From positions 120,930,817-120,994,816 of the forward strand of contig CM043958.1 in the NCBI GenBank assembly GCA_014529385.2: DNA of 64,000 nt, written 5' to 3'. Below, piece by piece: positions 46,200-57,570 of the stretch. Below the pieces are notes generated by a model, which was not told the DNA's origin, made no database searches, and saw only the letters and a program-made list of their open reading frames with translations. Origin of the DNA: Adiantum capillus-veneris. Taxonomy: Eukaryota; Streptophyta; Polypodiopsida; Polypodiales; Pteridaceae. Both the position numbers and the translations under genes were made by a program. Numbering within the stretch: position 1 is the first letter of the stretch; each line of letters begins with the position of its first letter.

Positions 46200-49100
46200 T
46201 AATAGTAAATGCCATAGTTCAAAATCTTCTATTTATTGAAAATAAACCAGTAGTAGGGTAGAGTGCAGACGCTTAATCAAAAGAGATGGTACCAACCTAA
46301 GAAGAAGAGCCTTGCTCTGTAATCACCAAGGTGTAATGTTTTAAGAGTAGGAAGCAGCGCACACCCACAACCCACCATAGCTTGCAATGTAATAGTAAAG
46401 TCGGCAAGAGAACACAGAGCTAAACCTTTCCATCACACGCACACACACACACACACACTCGTAAAGCAAGGCTAAGTTAGGGGGATGAGCCACCCTCACC
46501 TTAATATAGTAGTTGCATCAATTGAATATAGAAGGTGACATTTGGAGGCCCAGCCTATAAAATCTGCAAAGCATCCCGGTGATTAGGCCGTGCCACACCA
46601 TCACCACGCCAGCCTGTCTCTAAGGCCAATGTGCATGGGAGATAGAGAGAGTGAGAATAGGGAGTGATGCCGAGCAATAGCCAGACGAACAACGGTGCCA
46701 TTCATTTCACGCTTGGGATTAGAACCAACTCTTAAGAGTGTGTACCCAAAACGTCCTTGGTTTTAAATAACCCACTGAGTAAAGTTTTTAGGGTTATGTA
46801 CCCACCATACCACGTCCTTTTATACCATCAAAGGGGTTGGTTCCCACCTGCCCACCAATAAGCTCCAAGGGTCATATATAAAGAGTTCCACCTCATGTAT
46901 ATCAGTATGATATTCTAGGCCTATTGGTTTAATATCCTCCAATATAGTTTAGGGACATTAAGTTCCGTCAGGTGCATATAGGCTAGATAATCTAGGCTAA
47001 AAGCTAAATAATACAAAAAATATAGTGTTGAAATACAAACCAAGTCAAACCGACATCCCCCTCAGGTGCAAGTGTTTGTAGTTGGGTGAAACATTCATAG
47101 CCATATGGAGTGACCAAGAAATGTACTAGCTAGATCAAACCAAGTCACCCTAACACCCAATCCCTGCTAAAGCAAAGCCATTGTAGGAAGGGTAATAGCT
47201 ATTGGGAGGGCATGCATAAAACTAAGCATTGTAGTTTAACAATAAGAGCTAAAGTATAATTAGTATTGTAATTTAGAGGTTTGAGGCAGGAGTTTCCAGG
47301 TAAAGGGTAGGCCATTATTAACCAACATTCTCCCAACAGGGGATAATGAGATCAGTAAGGTCTATTGCCAAAAGATATGTGTATATGTTTACTCCACACA
47401 ATGTAACCATCGATCACTAATAGACATATTTTTCTAAACCTTCCAATTAAGCAAAGTCAGTATCAGAAGAGGTTAGACCCAAGGGCGGTAAGGCCATATA
47501 CTCATCATCTTCATTATGCTTCAACCAAATTCTTCCAAGACATACACATAAGGTAGCTCCCTATAAGACAAACTAGTCATTAGCTATATCAGTAGCTCAG
47601 GTGGTGTAGGTACTCGTATAGCTGGATGAAGCAATCATAGCCACAAGAGGTGATCAAGTGTGTGTGTGTGTGAACGTGTGTTCAAGGGGGGGTCTGTGTG
47701 TGACTTTTTTGGTTTTGTTTCATTTTGTTTACTTATTTTTTTCTTTTTTATTATCTTTTCTTGTATTTTTTGTTTTGTTTTGTTTCCTTTTTTTCTTTTC
47801 TTTTGTTATTGTTTCTTTATATATTTATTTTAATTTTTTGCTTTGAAAAAAGATTTCTAGGGGAGAAATCTTTTGTGAATATTTAAAAAAATAAAAAATA
47901 AAAAAATCAAAGAAAAAAAAAATTTACAAAAATAGACTAGAAACTTTTTAAAAAACCATGCAAAACTTTAGAAAAATATGCAAAAATACCAAAAACGGTA
48001 AAATGTGGAAAAAGAAAGAAGGTGCTATGAAGTACTCTAATTTTTAGATTATTATTATTATTATTTCTTTAAAATATGGAAAATAGAAAACAATGTAAAA
48101 AGGTGAAAATTTTGTCTAGGATTTGAAAAATACGCTAAAATTGTCCAAAAAATACCAAAAACTCACTAATTTGTGAAGCACTCTTTGGATTTATAATTTG
48201 TATCAACTTTTTTAATTTCATTATTTTTTTATAAAAATGACCAATTTTAAGAAATAAGTAGCAAAAAATAGTAAAATAGTTACAAAAAAGCTTAAAAATT
48301 ACCATAAATTTTCTAAAACATATGTGGCCAATTTTAATTCCATTTTATCATTTATCACATCAAGATTAAACACCAATTTAACTCCTATTGCATCTTACAT
48401 TCAAATCAATGAAAACTTAATCATTTTTTGCCTAATATTTGACCTAATAATTAGCATAATTAACAATGCAATTGGACAAATCTCTCTATAGACAGTTGTT
48501 TATCATTGATCTAACTTGGAAACTTAATCATTTTCACTTCAATTTTCCACCAATAACTAGGCTAATTATGTCTGCACACACTAGCATAATTATGCACAAA
48601 GTTGGCGATTAGTGCACAAGTAAACACAAAGCCGGTGATTAGTTCACACACATAATCCTACCCAAAATTGGACAACATTTTGACATGATTTTAGCAACCA
48701 AAAGATGAAATCACCATAACATCATTGAGCAACCAATTGATCTTGACAAATCAAATTGGCACCAAACTTTTCATAGTTTGCACCCAAATGTGCGTACATT
48801 GCCTACAATTAGGCATACAACTTGCACCTAGATTTGTACTATTTTTTTGTGCACATAAGAATGATAATCACACCTCTAATTAACAATTCAGCTATGTGTA
48901 GCACAAAAAACACATGTGATCAAAAGGTAATTAGAGAGCCTAATTAGGAAAAAATATCCTAAATACACACTCAAAAATGACTTAAATTTACTCAATTTTT
49001 TTGTAAATTTCTTGCAAAAGAGTTTTTTTTTCATGAGGCCTTTGATTCAATAGAAAAGGTGGGTCAATGTATTCATGTTAGCATTTTAACAGAGGTGTTT

Positions 49101-49324
49101 TTTTAAGTACCCTATGAACACATGTTATAAAACGGGGGTTGTTAATAGTGGACCCCTTGAGAAGACCTTACATGATTGAGATGGATCTTATCATACTTAA
49201 CCAGTCAAATAAAGTGGGGTTGATGACTCTTCTCTCCTCTCTCTCTCCCTCTCTGTCTCTCATTCTCTCATTTGTTATTGTCATAGAGTTTGAATTATAA
49301 TTGGCTACCTTTTATATCCTCAAC
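45469..49324. other. Gene-free interval, partly low complexity
   Basis: No gene is recognised. An (AT)n run at 46163-46196 and a (CA)n run at 46434-46458 are present. From about 47700 to 48300 the sequence is almost only T-rich then A-rich, as in a long decayed low-complexity tract. Related phrases near 47060 and 47600 (TAGTTGGGTGAAACATTCAT and TAGCTGGATGAAGCAATCAT) suggest an old duplication. Confidence 0.5.
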
Positions 49325-49412
49325 ACATATCATCAATATTATGATATGAATAGCCCACAACAGAGAAGTCTTTTGACATATCATCAATATTATGATATTA
49401 AAAGTCTTTTGA
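49325..49412 (+). repeat. 51-bp tandem duplication upstream of the knottin gene
   Basis: ACATATCATCAATATTATGA starts at 49325 and 49376, followed each time by AGTCTTTTGACATAT. It ends at the CT tract. Confidence 0.85.
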
Positions 49413-49413
49413 C

Positions 49414-49418
<5 letters not shown>

Positions 49419-49463
<45 letters not shown>
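49419..49463. repeat. (CT)n tract in the knottin gene promoter region
   Basis: An uninterrupted CT run about 100-140 bases upstream of the TATA box. CT/GA tracts near plant promoters can act as core-promoter elements, but this window has many elsewhere, so function is not implied. Confidence 0.95.
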
Positions 49464-49466
<3 letters not shown>

Positions 49467-49560
49467 CTCAAAACAAAACGTAAGAAAGAGGACTTGGTGA
49501 GCCCGTGTGAACTTGTTTTACGTTGTCTTTGACGCTTGAAAATTGGGCCATATCCAACTT

Positions 49561-49566
49561 TATAAA
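49561..49566 (+). promoter_or_regulatory. TATA box of the knottin-like gene
   Basis: TATAAA in the context CTTTATAAAGCACGC lies 40 bases before the start codon at 49601. This predicts transcription starting ~10 bases upstream of the ATG, a very short leader. Confidence 0.6.
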
Positions 49567-49600
49567 GCACGCACAGGGGCACTCCATCGTACGCGTCAAG

Positions 49601-49925
49601 ATGGGTGCCAAGCAAGCCCTACTGCTTATAGCGATGCTGGTGGTCTTCTGCACTTGCGCTTCAGCTGATCTGCAGAAGGCGCAAGCTGCTCGCCGCTCCC
49701 TTCTTCACGAGTCCATGCTCGCTCGAGAGAGTACGTCGTGTTTTCGCCCACACATACACAGACACACTTTACCTGTTGCTCACTAGTGGGCGTTCGTCTT
49801 GTGCAGCCCTTACTTGTGGAGTGGAGGGTGATCCGTGCGCTACACCAGAGGAGGAGGAGGTTTGCTGCGATGGCTATCTTTGCATCATTCCCATCCTCGC
49901 GGATCCCTACTGCACCGCCATCTAG
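49601..49925 (+). CDS. Secreted cysteine-knot (knottin)-like prepropeptide, two exons
   Basis: Exon 1 is 49601-49730, the intron 49731-49806 (GTACGT...TGCAG, 76 bases), exon 2 49807-49925; joined they give 82 residues ending at TAG. The ATG has good context (AAGATGGG). Residues 1-22 form a signal peptide (MGAKQALLLIAMLVV..., cleavage after ASA). Residues 23-43 look like a propeptide with a dibasic ARR at 30-32. The mature part has six cysteines at 47, 54, 63, 64, 69 and 79. The spacing C-x6-C-x8-CC-x4-C-x9-C is the inhibitor-cystine-knot pattern. The mature part is very acidic (eight Asp/Glu, no Lys/Arg), unlike most basic antimicrobial knottins. Likely an extracellular peptide; target unknown. 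This is the only gene in the window with intact frame, splice sites and TATA box. Confidence 0.75.

Positions 49926-49927
<2 letters not shown>

Positions 49928-49969
<42 letters not shown>
49928..49969. repeat. (CT)n tract in the 3' region of the knottin gene
   Basis: The CT run begins three bases after the stop codon, so it would lie in the 3' UTR. Confidence 0.95.
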
Positions 49970-49973
<4 letters not shown>

Positions 49974-50034
49974 ATCTATAGAAGATTTAAACATTTGACT
50001 CTTTTTTTAGTGTTTTTCATAGAGTACATAACAT

Positions 50035-50189
50035 CATGAGCTTATGGTCGAGAGGCACCGCATACCTAGCTAGGTACGATTGGGGTTAGGGGACTGTGGC
50101 CCCCCCCCCCCTCCCAAACTGGGCTGGCGATCCCCTGCCCCCAATCGTGCCTACCTAAGTATGCGGTGCCTCCCACATAGAAGCTAATG
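50035..50189. repeat. Foldback hairpin copy 1
   Basis: The left arm (50035-50085) and right arm (50139-50189) pair over ~51 bases with few mismatches, sharing GAGGCACCGCATAC on one arm and GTATGCGGTGCCTC on the other. The loop holds a 12-base C run. It starts 110 bases after the knottin stop codon. A 30-bp direct duplication (CACATAGAAGCTAATGATGC) follows at 50174 and 50204. It could be a small foldback element or a small-RNA precursor. Confidence 0.8.
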
Positions 50190-50975
50190 ATGCCTAGGTA
50201 AGTCACATAGAAGCTAATGATGCTGAGATTTCAAACTTGTCTTGATGAAAACAGGCAAATCTTAGTACATATAGTCTCTAAAAAAACATCATATCCTTTA
50301 AAACTTGACAGAGAAAATGAGAGAATTTCAATCGTACCGTTTTTCTCACCGGTGAAATAAGTACTTTTGTGAGCATTGAACCAAACATACACAATTGGTT
50401 TCCTATATACTTGATCACTTTATGTGCACTTCATATTCCTACACAAATGGCAAGGAGTAGTTACGTGATGTCGGGAGTTCATTTTTAACATTCGAGAGCA
50501 TAATAATGGATTGCATATTCTTCTAGCTCATACAAATTTGTCCAAGTAGGACAATCATGCATTCATTTACAAAAACATACCAAACCATTGGAGCAAGGAA
50601 ATGATTGAGCACCTAGCAATAAGATGTCAAATATTTACGTGTGTGCATAATTATGACAAATGAGATTTTCTAAAAACTCTAATTTTTTGTTATTTTTGTT
50701 GTTTCAGGATCTCATTTACGGTTGATATATTTTTGACGCGATAAGTAAAAAATTCAAATCAATAAGAATACATCTTCTCTCATGATCTGTGGCCTTGCAG
50801 TCAATATCCTATCATGGATAGTTATGCTTATTTTTCTTTCATTAATGTTCCACTCTTAACATAATTTCAATTGATAATGATTGAGAGTTTTCCAATAATT
50901 CACAAGAAGATTTAAAAATTCTCTCATGTAGGAAAACAGAGTCTTTTTCAATGTTTTTCATACAATTCATAACAT

Positions 50976-51090
50976 CATGAGCTTCTGCTCAAGAGACACC
51001 GCATACCTAGCTAGGTACGATTGGGGGCAGGGGACTGTCGGCCCGGTGCCCCTAGCTAGGTATGCGGTGCCTCCCTCACAGAAGCTCATG
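50976..51090. repeat. Foldback hairpin copy 2
   Basis: Same family as 50035-50189. The arms are 50976-51016 and 51050-51090, with perfect pairing over CATGAGCTTCTG and over CACCGCATACCTAGCTAGG, and a mismatched bubble of about nine bases between. The loop is 33 bases. Flanking words on the left (GTTTTTCAT, CATAACAT) also match copy 1, so the repeat unit is larger than the hairpin. Confidence 0.85.
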
Positions 51091-51632
51091 AGGTTGAGGT
51101 AAGTCACAATGTGGGAATTTTTGTGAGAATTTGTCCACCAAAACTTCTTGTATCAAAGACGTACGGTCAAAAAGATTTTATTGGCTCCGTTCCCTAATAA
51201 AATTTGTTTGTTTTTCTTATTCTTTCTAACCTCTTGGATATGATCGATCATCAATAGTCGATTTTCTTGAAGTTTATGTGAGATTTTAAGTTATGTGTCT
51301 TCACTTGTTGAGATGTCACAAGGTATGGAAACATTTTGATATTTTTGGCTTGAAAAAAGGAAAACAAACAAAAGTCAGCATGTTTTTGTCTCGTGAGAAA
51401 TACCGTCTAATTCCATATGTTGATTTCATTTTAATCCTTTATTTCCAAATAATAGATGTTGACTATAATACTAATTTGATTGCATCCCAAGTCCATTTAG
51501 TCTATACCCAAATAATCAAGCATATAAAAACTATTTAGATGTGATATTTGACGCTACATTAGATATCAATTTTCACGAGCCCTACCAAGCACCGAGCAAA
51601 CTTTACCGAGCGAAATCCATATGAAACAAGAG

Positions 51633-51664
<32 letters not shown>

Positions 51665-52130
51665 AATCATAGAAGAAGTACTGCCATTTCCAAGTCAAGA
51701 GTAACACTTTAGTGAACACTAACTAGCATCATTTCGTCGATTCAAGAAATGCCTCTCCGGTATATGCCTTGTCGTACTACTAAGTAACCTTGCTTGCCAT
51801 CTAATATTGATGCGGAATTGTATCCGCCACGCTAGTGATATTAGAAGATGTGGCCTTGGTATCGTATAGTCTTGCTCCAAGACCGATGAGATCTCGACAA
51901 TTAATGAAATCACATAATTTAATTCTTTGAATTTATTGAATGATGCAAATTGATTTCACAATCACAATTTGCTACATTTTTCCAAAGCCCTCTTTGTATC
52001 ATCATTCCTGTGGCCACATTGTTGAAACATCATGAATACAAAGCCATGCTTTTAATATTGTTGAGTCAAGCCTTGAACATTGTTGGAAAATTTTGATTGT
52101 ATTTTTGTCTTTTTACTGGTTGGTGGGTTA

Positions 52131-52440
52131 TGGGTCCAAGCCGTTACAGGTGTAGGGCTTGAAGGCCTTACCAACTATTGGAGACTTGCCGCAAACTTTG
52201 TGAGTGGGAACAACTGCCTAACTGCCTGTCCACTTTTAAGGTGATGGCCCTTTGAGTATGAACTCAAGGGCCCTTACTGCAGGTTCGTGGGATATGGGTC
52301 CAAGGTGTACATGTATAGGGCTTGAAGGCTTTGCCAAGCATTGGAGACTTGTCACAAAGTGCAAGAGTGGGAATAATTGTTTACTGCCTGGCGACTTTCA
52401 GGGTAATGGGGAACTCAGGGGCCTACTGCAGCCAACAATG
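52131..52440 (+). repeat. 164-bp tandem duplication
   Basis: TGGGTCCAAG at 52131 and 52295 starts two copies sharing TAGGGCTTGAAGGC, ATTGGAGACTTG, GTGGGAA-AA-TG and ACTGCCTG. The copies have diverged moderately. No protein family fits. Confidence 0.8.
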
Positions 52441-52453
52441 GCGGCAATCGACA

Positions 52454-52530
<77 letters not shown>

Positions 52531-53837
52531 ACATCGTTCCGCTCCCCCACATGATGCAAAAGTGAGAGCCATGCTCTGGGCCAGTAAAATTCGTCCAGCC
52601 ATATCTTGGTCAGTGGCCATGACCCCTCCTCCACGCAAGCGATCCCTCCCACGGTCTTAGGCTTCCTGCTTCTGTGTATATGAACCATGCTTCCCACACC
52701 CATCTCCAACCTCGCAACCATCCTTTTTTTCATGGCTTTGGTCAGGCTTTGCATGAGAACCCGCATCATGCCCTAGTAGTAGGCAACAAAACATTACTAA
52801 GTGCGTAAAGAAAAGTGATCCTTAAGAACCATGGTTGGTACTTGAGGGACTTGAAGCACAAGGTATTGCTCTTCTCTATTCAGGGCACACTCCTGAACCA
52901 TACAACGTTAGCGTGGAAGCTATTAGGAAATGACCTTGCCTTAGAGCCTTACACTATTGCCATTCTTAATCTGGGGTAAGCTCCTAAATCCCTACACTTG
53001 AGCTTGCAATGGTTGGAGGGAATCCATGTACACCTTTGCTTCTCCTCTCAATCTTGGATACAACCCTAAATCATACCGTGTCAGCGCGGAAAGAGTTATG
53101 ACATAATCCGCATGATCAGAACAATGATGTTTTTGTCAATAAACGATAACTTCACCTCAAAAGTATTGAAAACGACGAGTAGTTAAGTGAGTCGCTCCGG
53201 AATATCCTCTCCCGACAAATCTAGACCTACCCAATTGTAGTGCAAGCCATCTCCGCGTGCGGCTCAACCGAAAACTTGTGAGTGCATGCCTCGCTTCTGT
53301 GGACTCCATTTCCCTCCTTAATCCTAATCAGTACAGGCCAAACATGTAATTTTGACAAGTCTGCGGAGCGATTTAAGTCTATTGCCAAAGTGAGTCTGCC
53401 AACCATGTTGGTGCACACACCCCATGCTTGAAAATTTATTTCATTACATTTGTGCCAAGCAAGACATTTCCCTAACTACTCCCGCATCGGTGTGGGATAG
53501 TTCAGGGTAATGTCCCACCTCCAGTCTAGCTCACTCGAACTGCAACTTTTCTTCTTCTCTCACCACATGTGATGGCTGACCTGCGCTTGTCCTTCCATAT
53601 TGGAATGTGTGTCAGGCTAGTGATGGGGTGATCCTAGTGAGGTGTTGTGACAGGTAGAGGGGCTTGGCTTAGGTGAGTGTGTGTGTGTGTGTGAGAGAGA
53701 GAGAGAATCTTCCATCATCCTATCTCTAATGATAGATAAGGCCTTCAGGAAGGACAAAGTGATATGGATCATACAGATTGTAAGGCTTTCAGTGTGACAA
53801 CAGATTGTAAACTACTGTAATATAAACATAAAGTTTT

Positions 53838-53880
53838 TGAGAGAGAGAGAGAGAAGGGGGGGGGGGGGGGGGGGGGGGGG
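53838..53880. repeat. (GA)n followed by a 25-base G run
   Basis: GA repeat (53838-53855) then 25 uninterrupted G (53856-53880). The G run could form quadruplexes; its length may be affected by sequencing. Confidence 0.9.
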
Positions 53881-53945
53881 ACTTTACCCCCACTCTCTTC
53901 TTCTTTTCATTATACGACAAGACAGATCACAAAGAATTCACTAAG

Positions 53946-54020
53946 ATGGCCTCCCGAATGGAAATCGGATTTGTCATAATGGGTTTGGTAGCTCTTTGCA
54001 AGTGTGAGTTTGTATTCACA
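53946..54020 (+). CDS. Possible first exon of a secreted protein
   Basis: The ATG at 53946 opens MASRMEIGFVIMGLVALCK, a signal-peptide-like start. A TATAC sits ~35 bases upstream (near 53911), much like the knottin gene layout. A possible splice donor (AAGTGTGAGT) lies near 54000-54009, but I found no convincing second exon. The unspliced frame ends after 30 codons. It may be a gene relic or chance. Confidence 0.25.
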
Positions 54021-54149
54021 AAGAGATCAAATATTTGATGTGATTGGACACATGTATCCTGTGAGTGATGTATGAAGTTGCTTTTAGGATGAAGTTCTTG
54101 TTGTACATTGCAAGAGTGTCAAATCCAATTCAGTTTTTATGGTAATGGC

Positions 54150-54193
<44 letters not shown>

Positions 54194-54576
54194 AAGAGAA
54201 TTTTGGTCCAATGAATGCTCTTGCTTTTAATCTCGATGGTAGAGGTTTCTCAAGTGGATCCTAAGATGGTTATGTATGCGTGCATCATTTTGATATCGTT
54301 TATTTCAATATCAAAGTGTAACAAAGTATATTTTTATAGAGAGAGAGAGAGCATCTCAATTAGTTTGTGTGAGTGTATGTGAAAGAAGGCTTCAACTAAA
54401 GGCTCATCGTGGAAGGGTTCTGTGACAAGCCCCCCAAGTTTTGTAGTTCCTTTTAGTTTGTCTCTAGATAATCTTGAAGCCTTACTTTAAAGAAGAGCGA
54501 TTTTCCATACCTATTCAAGTGCTTCTTTCTTTGCATTGGCGACTATTATTGCTTATCACAATAATAATTGTTGCAA

Positions 54577-54621
<45 letters not shown>

Positions 54622-55869
54622 CTCGTTTTGGCCTATCTTGGTCTAGCAATGCTACCAAGCTTGATTATACAGATCAGATAAGTTAGCATGGTGTGAAGAG
54701 ATGAAAGCTAAGAGAAGTCAATGTAATCATAAAATTTTGTTTGAAAATGGAGTGGTCTCTAGAATTGGTTTCAATAATGGGAACATAATTAGATTCAATG
54801 TATCTGCTCCACTCTCTTACTTGCTTCTATCCTTGCATCTTTCTTGTGAGAAAGACATGGTAGTAGTGCACATCATAACCTCCTACATAGTAGGAAGGAC
54901 ATCTTTCCCTTGGTCTACCTAGGATATTACAAAGTGTGTAAGCCAACAAGTTCTTAATTATGAAGGCCCATAATTGCTACACTATGTATTCATAAAACTT
55001 TTCATGTCTAAGAGTGGAGTTGTGAAAAGATTAGGTCACATAGTTTCCAATATACAAGGAGAGCTTTAAGTTTCAAAGAGATGAGTTGTCTTTCCTTTAT
55101 ATCAAGGAATGTAATCAACCCTTCCATATATGTTGCTTTATAGATGCCTGACTACATGCTTGCAGCTCTATCTATGTTTCGTACACAAGCATGGTAATAG
55201 TGTACAACATCACCTAATCACAACAATGTACTAAGCAGCTTAGTACAATAAGGTGCATACTATTTTTTCATTACTTGTTCACGCTATTGCACCTTAAAAT
55301 GTGACATAAATGAAAGCACAATAAGAGCGCTTAGTTGTTTATTTTTACAAGAGTTTTGTCCATTATGCTAAATTGAAGGACGTGGTGTAAAATTCAGGTT
55401 GTGACCTAAAATCATGTATGTCATTGATCTCTCTCTCCCCAAATTACAAGAGCATGTTTCTCTTTGAGAGAGAATTACGTATTCAACCATTTACATGCTT
55501 GATCCTATTCCCTTATGCATGCACAATCTATATCATACCAACCATTTACATGCTTGATCCTATTCCCTTATGCATGCACAATCTATATCATACCAACCAT
55601 TTGCTTTAGCTCCTACTCCCTTAAATGTATAAGCAACTTAGTATGATAAGGTGCTTACTATTTTTTGAGTCTTATCATACATCGACCAACATTTTTCGAG
55701 CAAACAAAAATCCGAGCGAATATTTATACAACATGGGACCATGTTGTCACATGTGTAGAAGCTGGCAGCTTCTCTACTCAACATTATTAGGTCCCCATCC
55801 TCCATATCAAGGATGAAGTAGAGAGGGACATGCCACCTATGGACCATGCTTATAGTTTTCTTTTATACT

Positions 55870-55920
<51 letters not shown>

Positions 55921-56923
55921 GCATATGCACTGTCTTCAAAGCCTAATAGAATAGTGATCTATGTGTGTCAATTCTTGTCTTCACGTGCTTATTTGAGAGA
56001 CGTTACTCGTGAGTCTTTGACTCCAAGAGTTTTAGGGAAAAGACATGCCACATGCTCTCTGTCTCTCCTCTCGAATGGCCTCTCTCTTTCTTTTTTTTCA
56101 AAACCCACAATAGTGTGATAATTTCCAAAACATTTACATCAAAATGCAGCAAAAATACCATCAAGATCCATAAACCAAACATCGGACCCATCACACAACA
56201 ACCAGTAGATTCCAACCATCATATACATTGGCTAATAAATAGGGAAGCCATCCCAAGAAAATTTGAAGAACCATACACCCAGAGATCACCAAACACTGGT
56301 TGAACACGGATCCACCCTCGAAGGAACCAACCCAACCTAAAGTAGGCAAGCTTTCGCCCCTAGATGCACAGGAGAAAGCCATCTCCAGGCCTATCTTTCC
56401 AAAAATGGAGAAGGCTTGAGAGGGAGGGAGCCGGTAGTAGCATCACCAACTAGATCCTCCAAATGTGGAGCAAATCCATGATGCATCCATACGTTTGCTC
56501 TTGACATCGCCAAAGACAAAGTTTAAGGCACCTCCATGTTTCCTTGCAACAATGTCCATCGGGCCTCCCACCCATGAGAAAAGACTCTTCACTTTTGCAC
56601 TTTGTACAAAAAGAGAGAGAAAGTAAAAAGAAAACTATGATCGCTTTTGTATCTACTACAAAAAGAGAGTAGGTGTGCAAAACTTTTTTTTACGTGCTTT
56701 ATTAACAGGATCTACAAAGATGCTTAGAGGGTCTTTAAGGAAGGAAAAGGGCACAAATGACACGTGTTGGGGAAAAAAAGATAAGGACATTCATGAACTG
56801 GCCATGAGAGGAAGGAATATGGTACGAGTTGGGATCTGTTGACAAGCAGCATGGAAGGACAACATAGGATGTGGCAGATGCTAGTCTCTGTGTATGTGTG
56901 TGTGTGTCTTTGTATATTTTTGT
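54021..56923. other. Gene-free interval with GA/CT tracts
   Basis: GA tracts lie at 54154-54190, 54338-54352 and 54581-54619, a CT tract at 55871-55916, and a short GT tract near 56889-56910. No coding region is recognised. Open - strand stretches at 56191-56680 have no family I know. From ~56500 to 56923 part should be the continuation of the outer LTR interrupted at 61758. Confidence 0.5.
55484..55605 (+). repeat. 55-bp tandem duplication
   Basis: CAACCATTTACATGCTTGAT starts at 55484 and 55539, with a partial third start at 55594. The two full copies are identical by eye, so it is recent. Confidence 0.93.
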
Positions 56924-57563
56924 GGGACGGATGTCTAACCTCACCATCCTATCTTATTGCAGTATTAGCGAGAACCACGATTAACTTTTCAAACCATGGG
57001 ACGAAGCTGACTCGACTAGTGCATAGAGGCTACAAGAGGTTGTCAATCTCTTGGAAAACAACTAACAACTCGCATCTAACGCAGACTACAGTCAAGTGAC
57101 TGAAATCACCAAAAGCCAATCGCTCATCGGCAAGCAAATCACATCCGTTACAGCATCAAATGACATCCAAACGTGACGAAACTTCTAGGACAAGTTTATA
57201 AGACCTAAGCACACATGCTTATGGCCTCAAACCCCACTTTAGGTCAAGTTCCAAAATCGCGATTATTAACAGCAATGGATTTTTGACCTAATCATTTTCG
57301 ACCCAGAATGCATCTAATTGCTTAGCAATGATGCCCCAATACCCCGTCTATGCTTAGTTATCATTTTAAAAGTGTAAGTTCCTAGTTATGATGAAATTAG
57401 GCCGTGGATCGACGACGTCAAAAGCTACGAAATACTGTGAATGGCTTACGTCAATGCGTAGAGCTCTTACCTGCGGTTGCAATGCAACAAACGCATCCGC
57501 AATGTGACAACCAGAGAGCGAGTAGGAAGCTCGAGAAGGAGAGAAGTGAGCGCCGTTAGCTTA
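56924..57563 (-). repeat. 3' LTR of the gag-only element
   Basis: Matches 61148-61758 nearly base for base, apart from insertions near 57217 and 57350 relative to the other LTR. On the + strand it begins TGGGACGGATGTCTAACC and ends near GTTAGCTTACGCTC. It contains AATCGCGATTATTAAC at 57255-57270, the same palindromic core as in the leader. Confidence 0.85.
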
Positions 57564-57570
57564 CGCTCCG

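Larger units (their letters stand above)
51091..53945. other. Gene-free interval with microsatellites
   Basis: No gene is recognised. GA tracts lie at 51633-51663 and 52457-52529, a TG/AG tract at 53677-53706, and a GA run passing into 25 G at 53838-53880. The open stretches near 52252-52640 arise from the duplication and GA tract listed separately. Confidence 0.5.

Noticed and set aside
47658-47846. Hydrophobic open frame resembling a membrane protein
   Set aside because: It is produced by a T-rich low-complexity tract.
51719-51913. Possible organelle-derived insert (arginine-rich frame, less AT-rich sequence)
   Set aside because: I could not match it to any plastid or mitochondrial gene by eye; evidence too weak.
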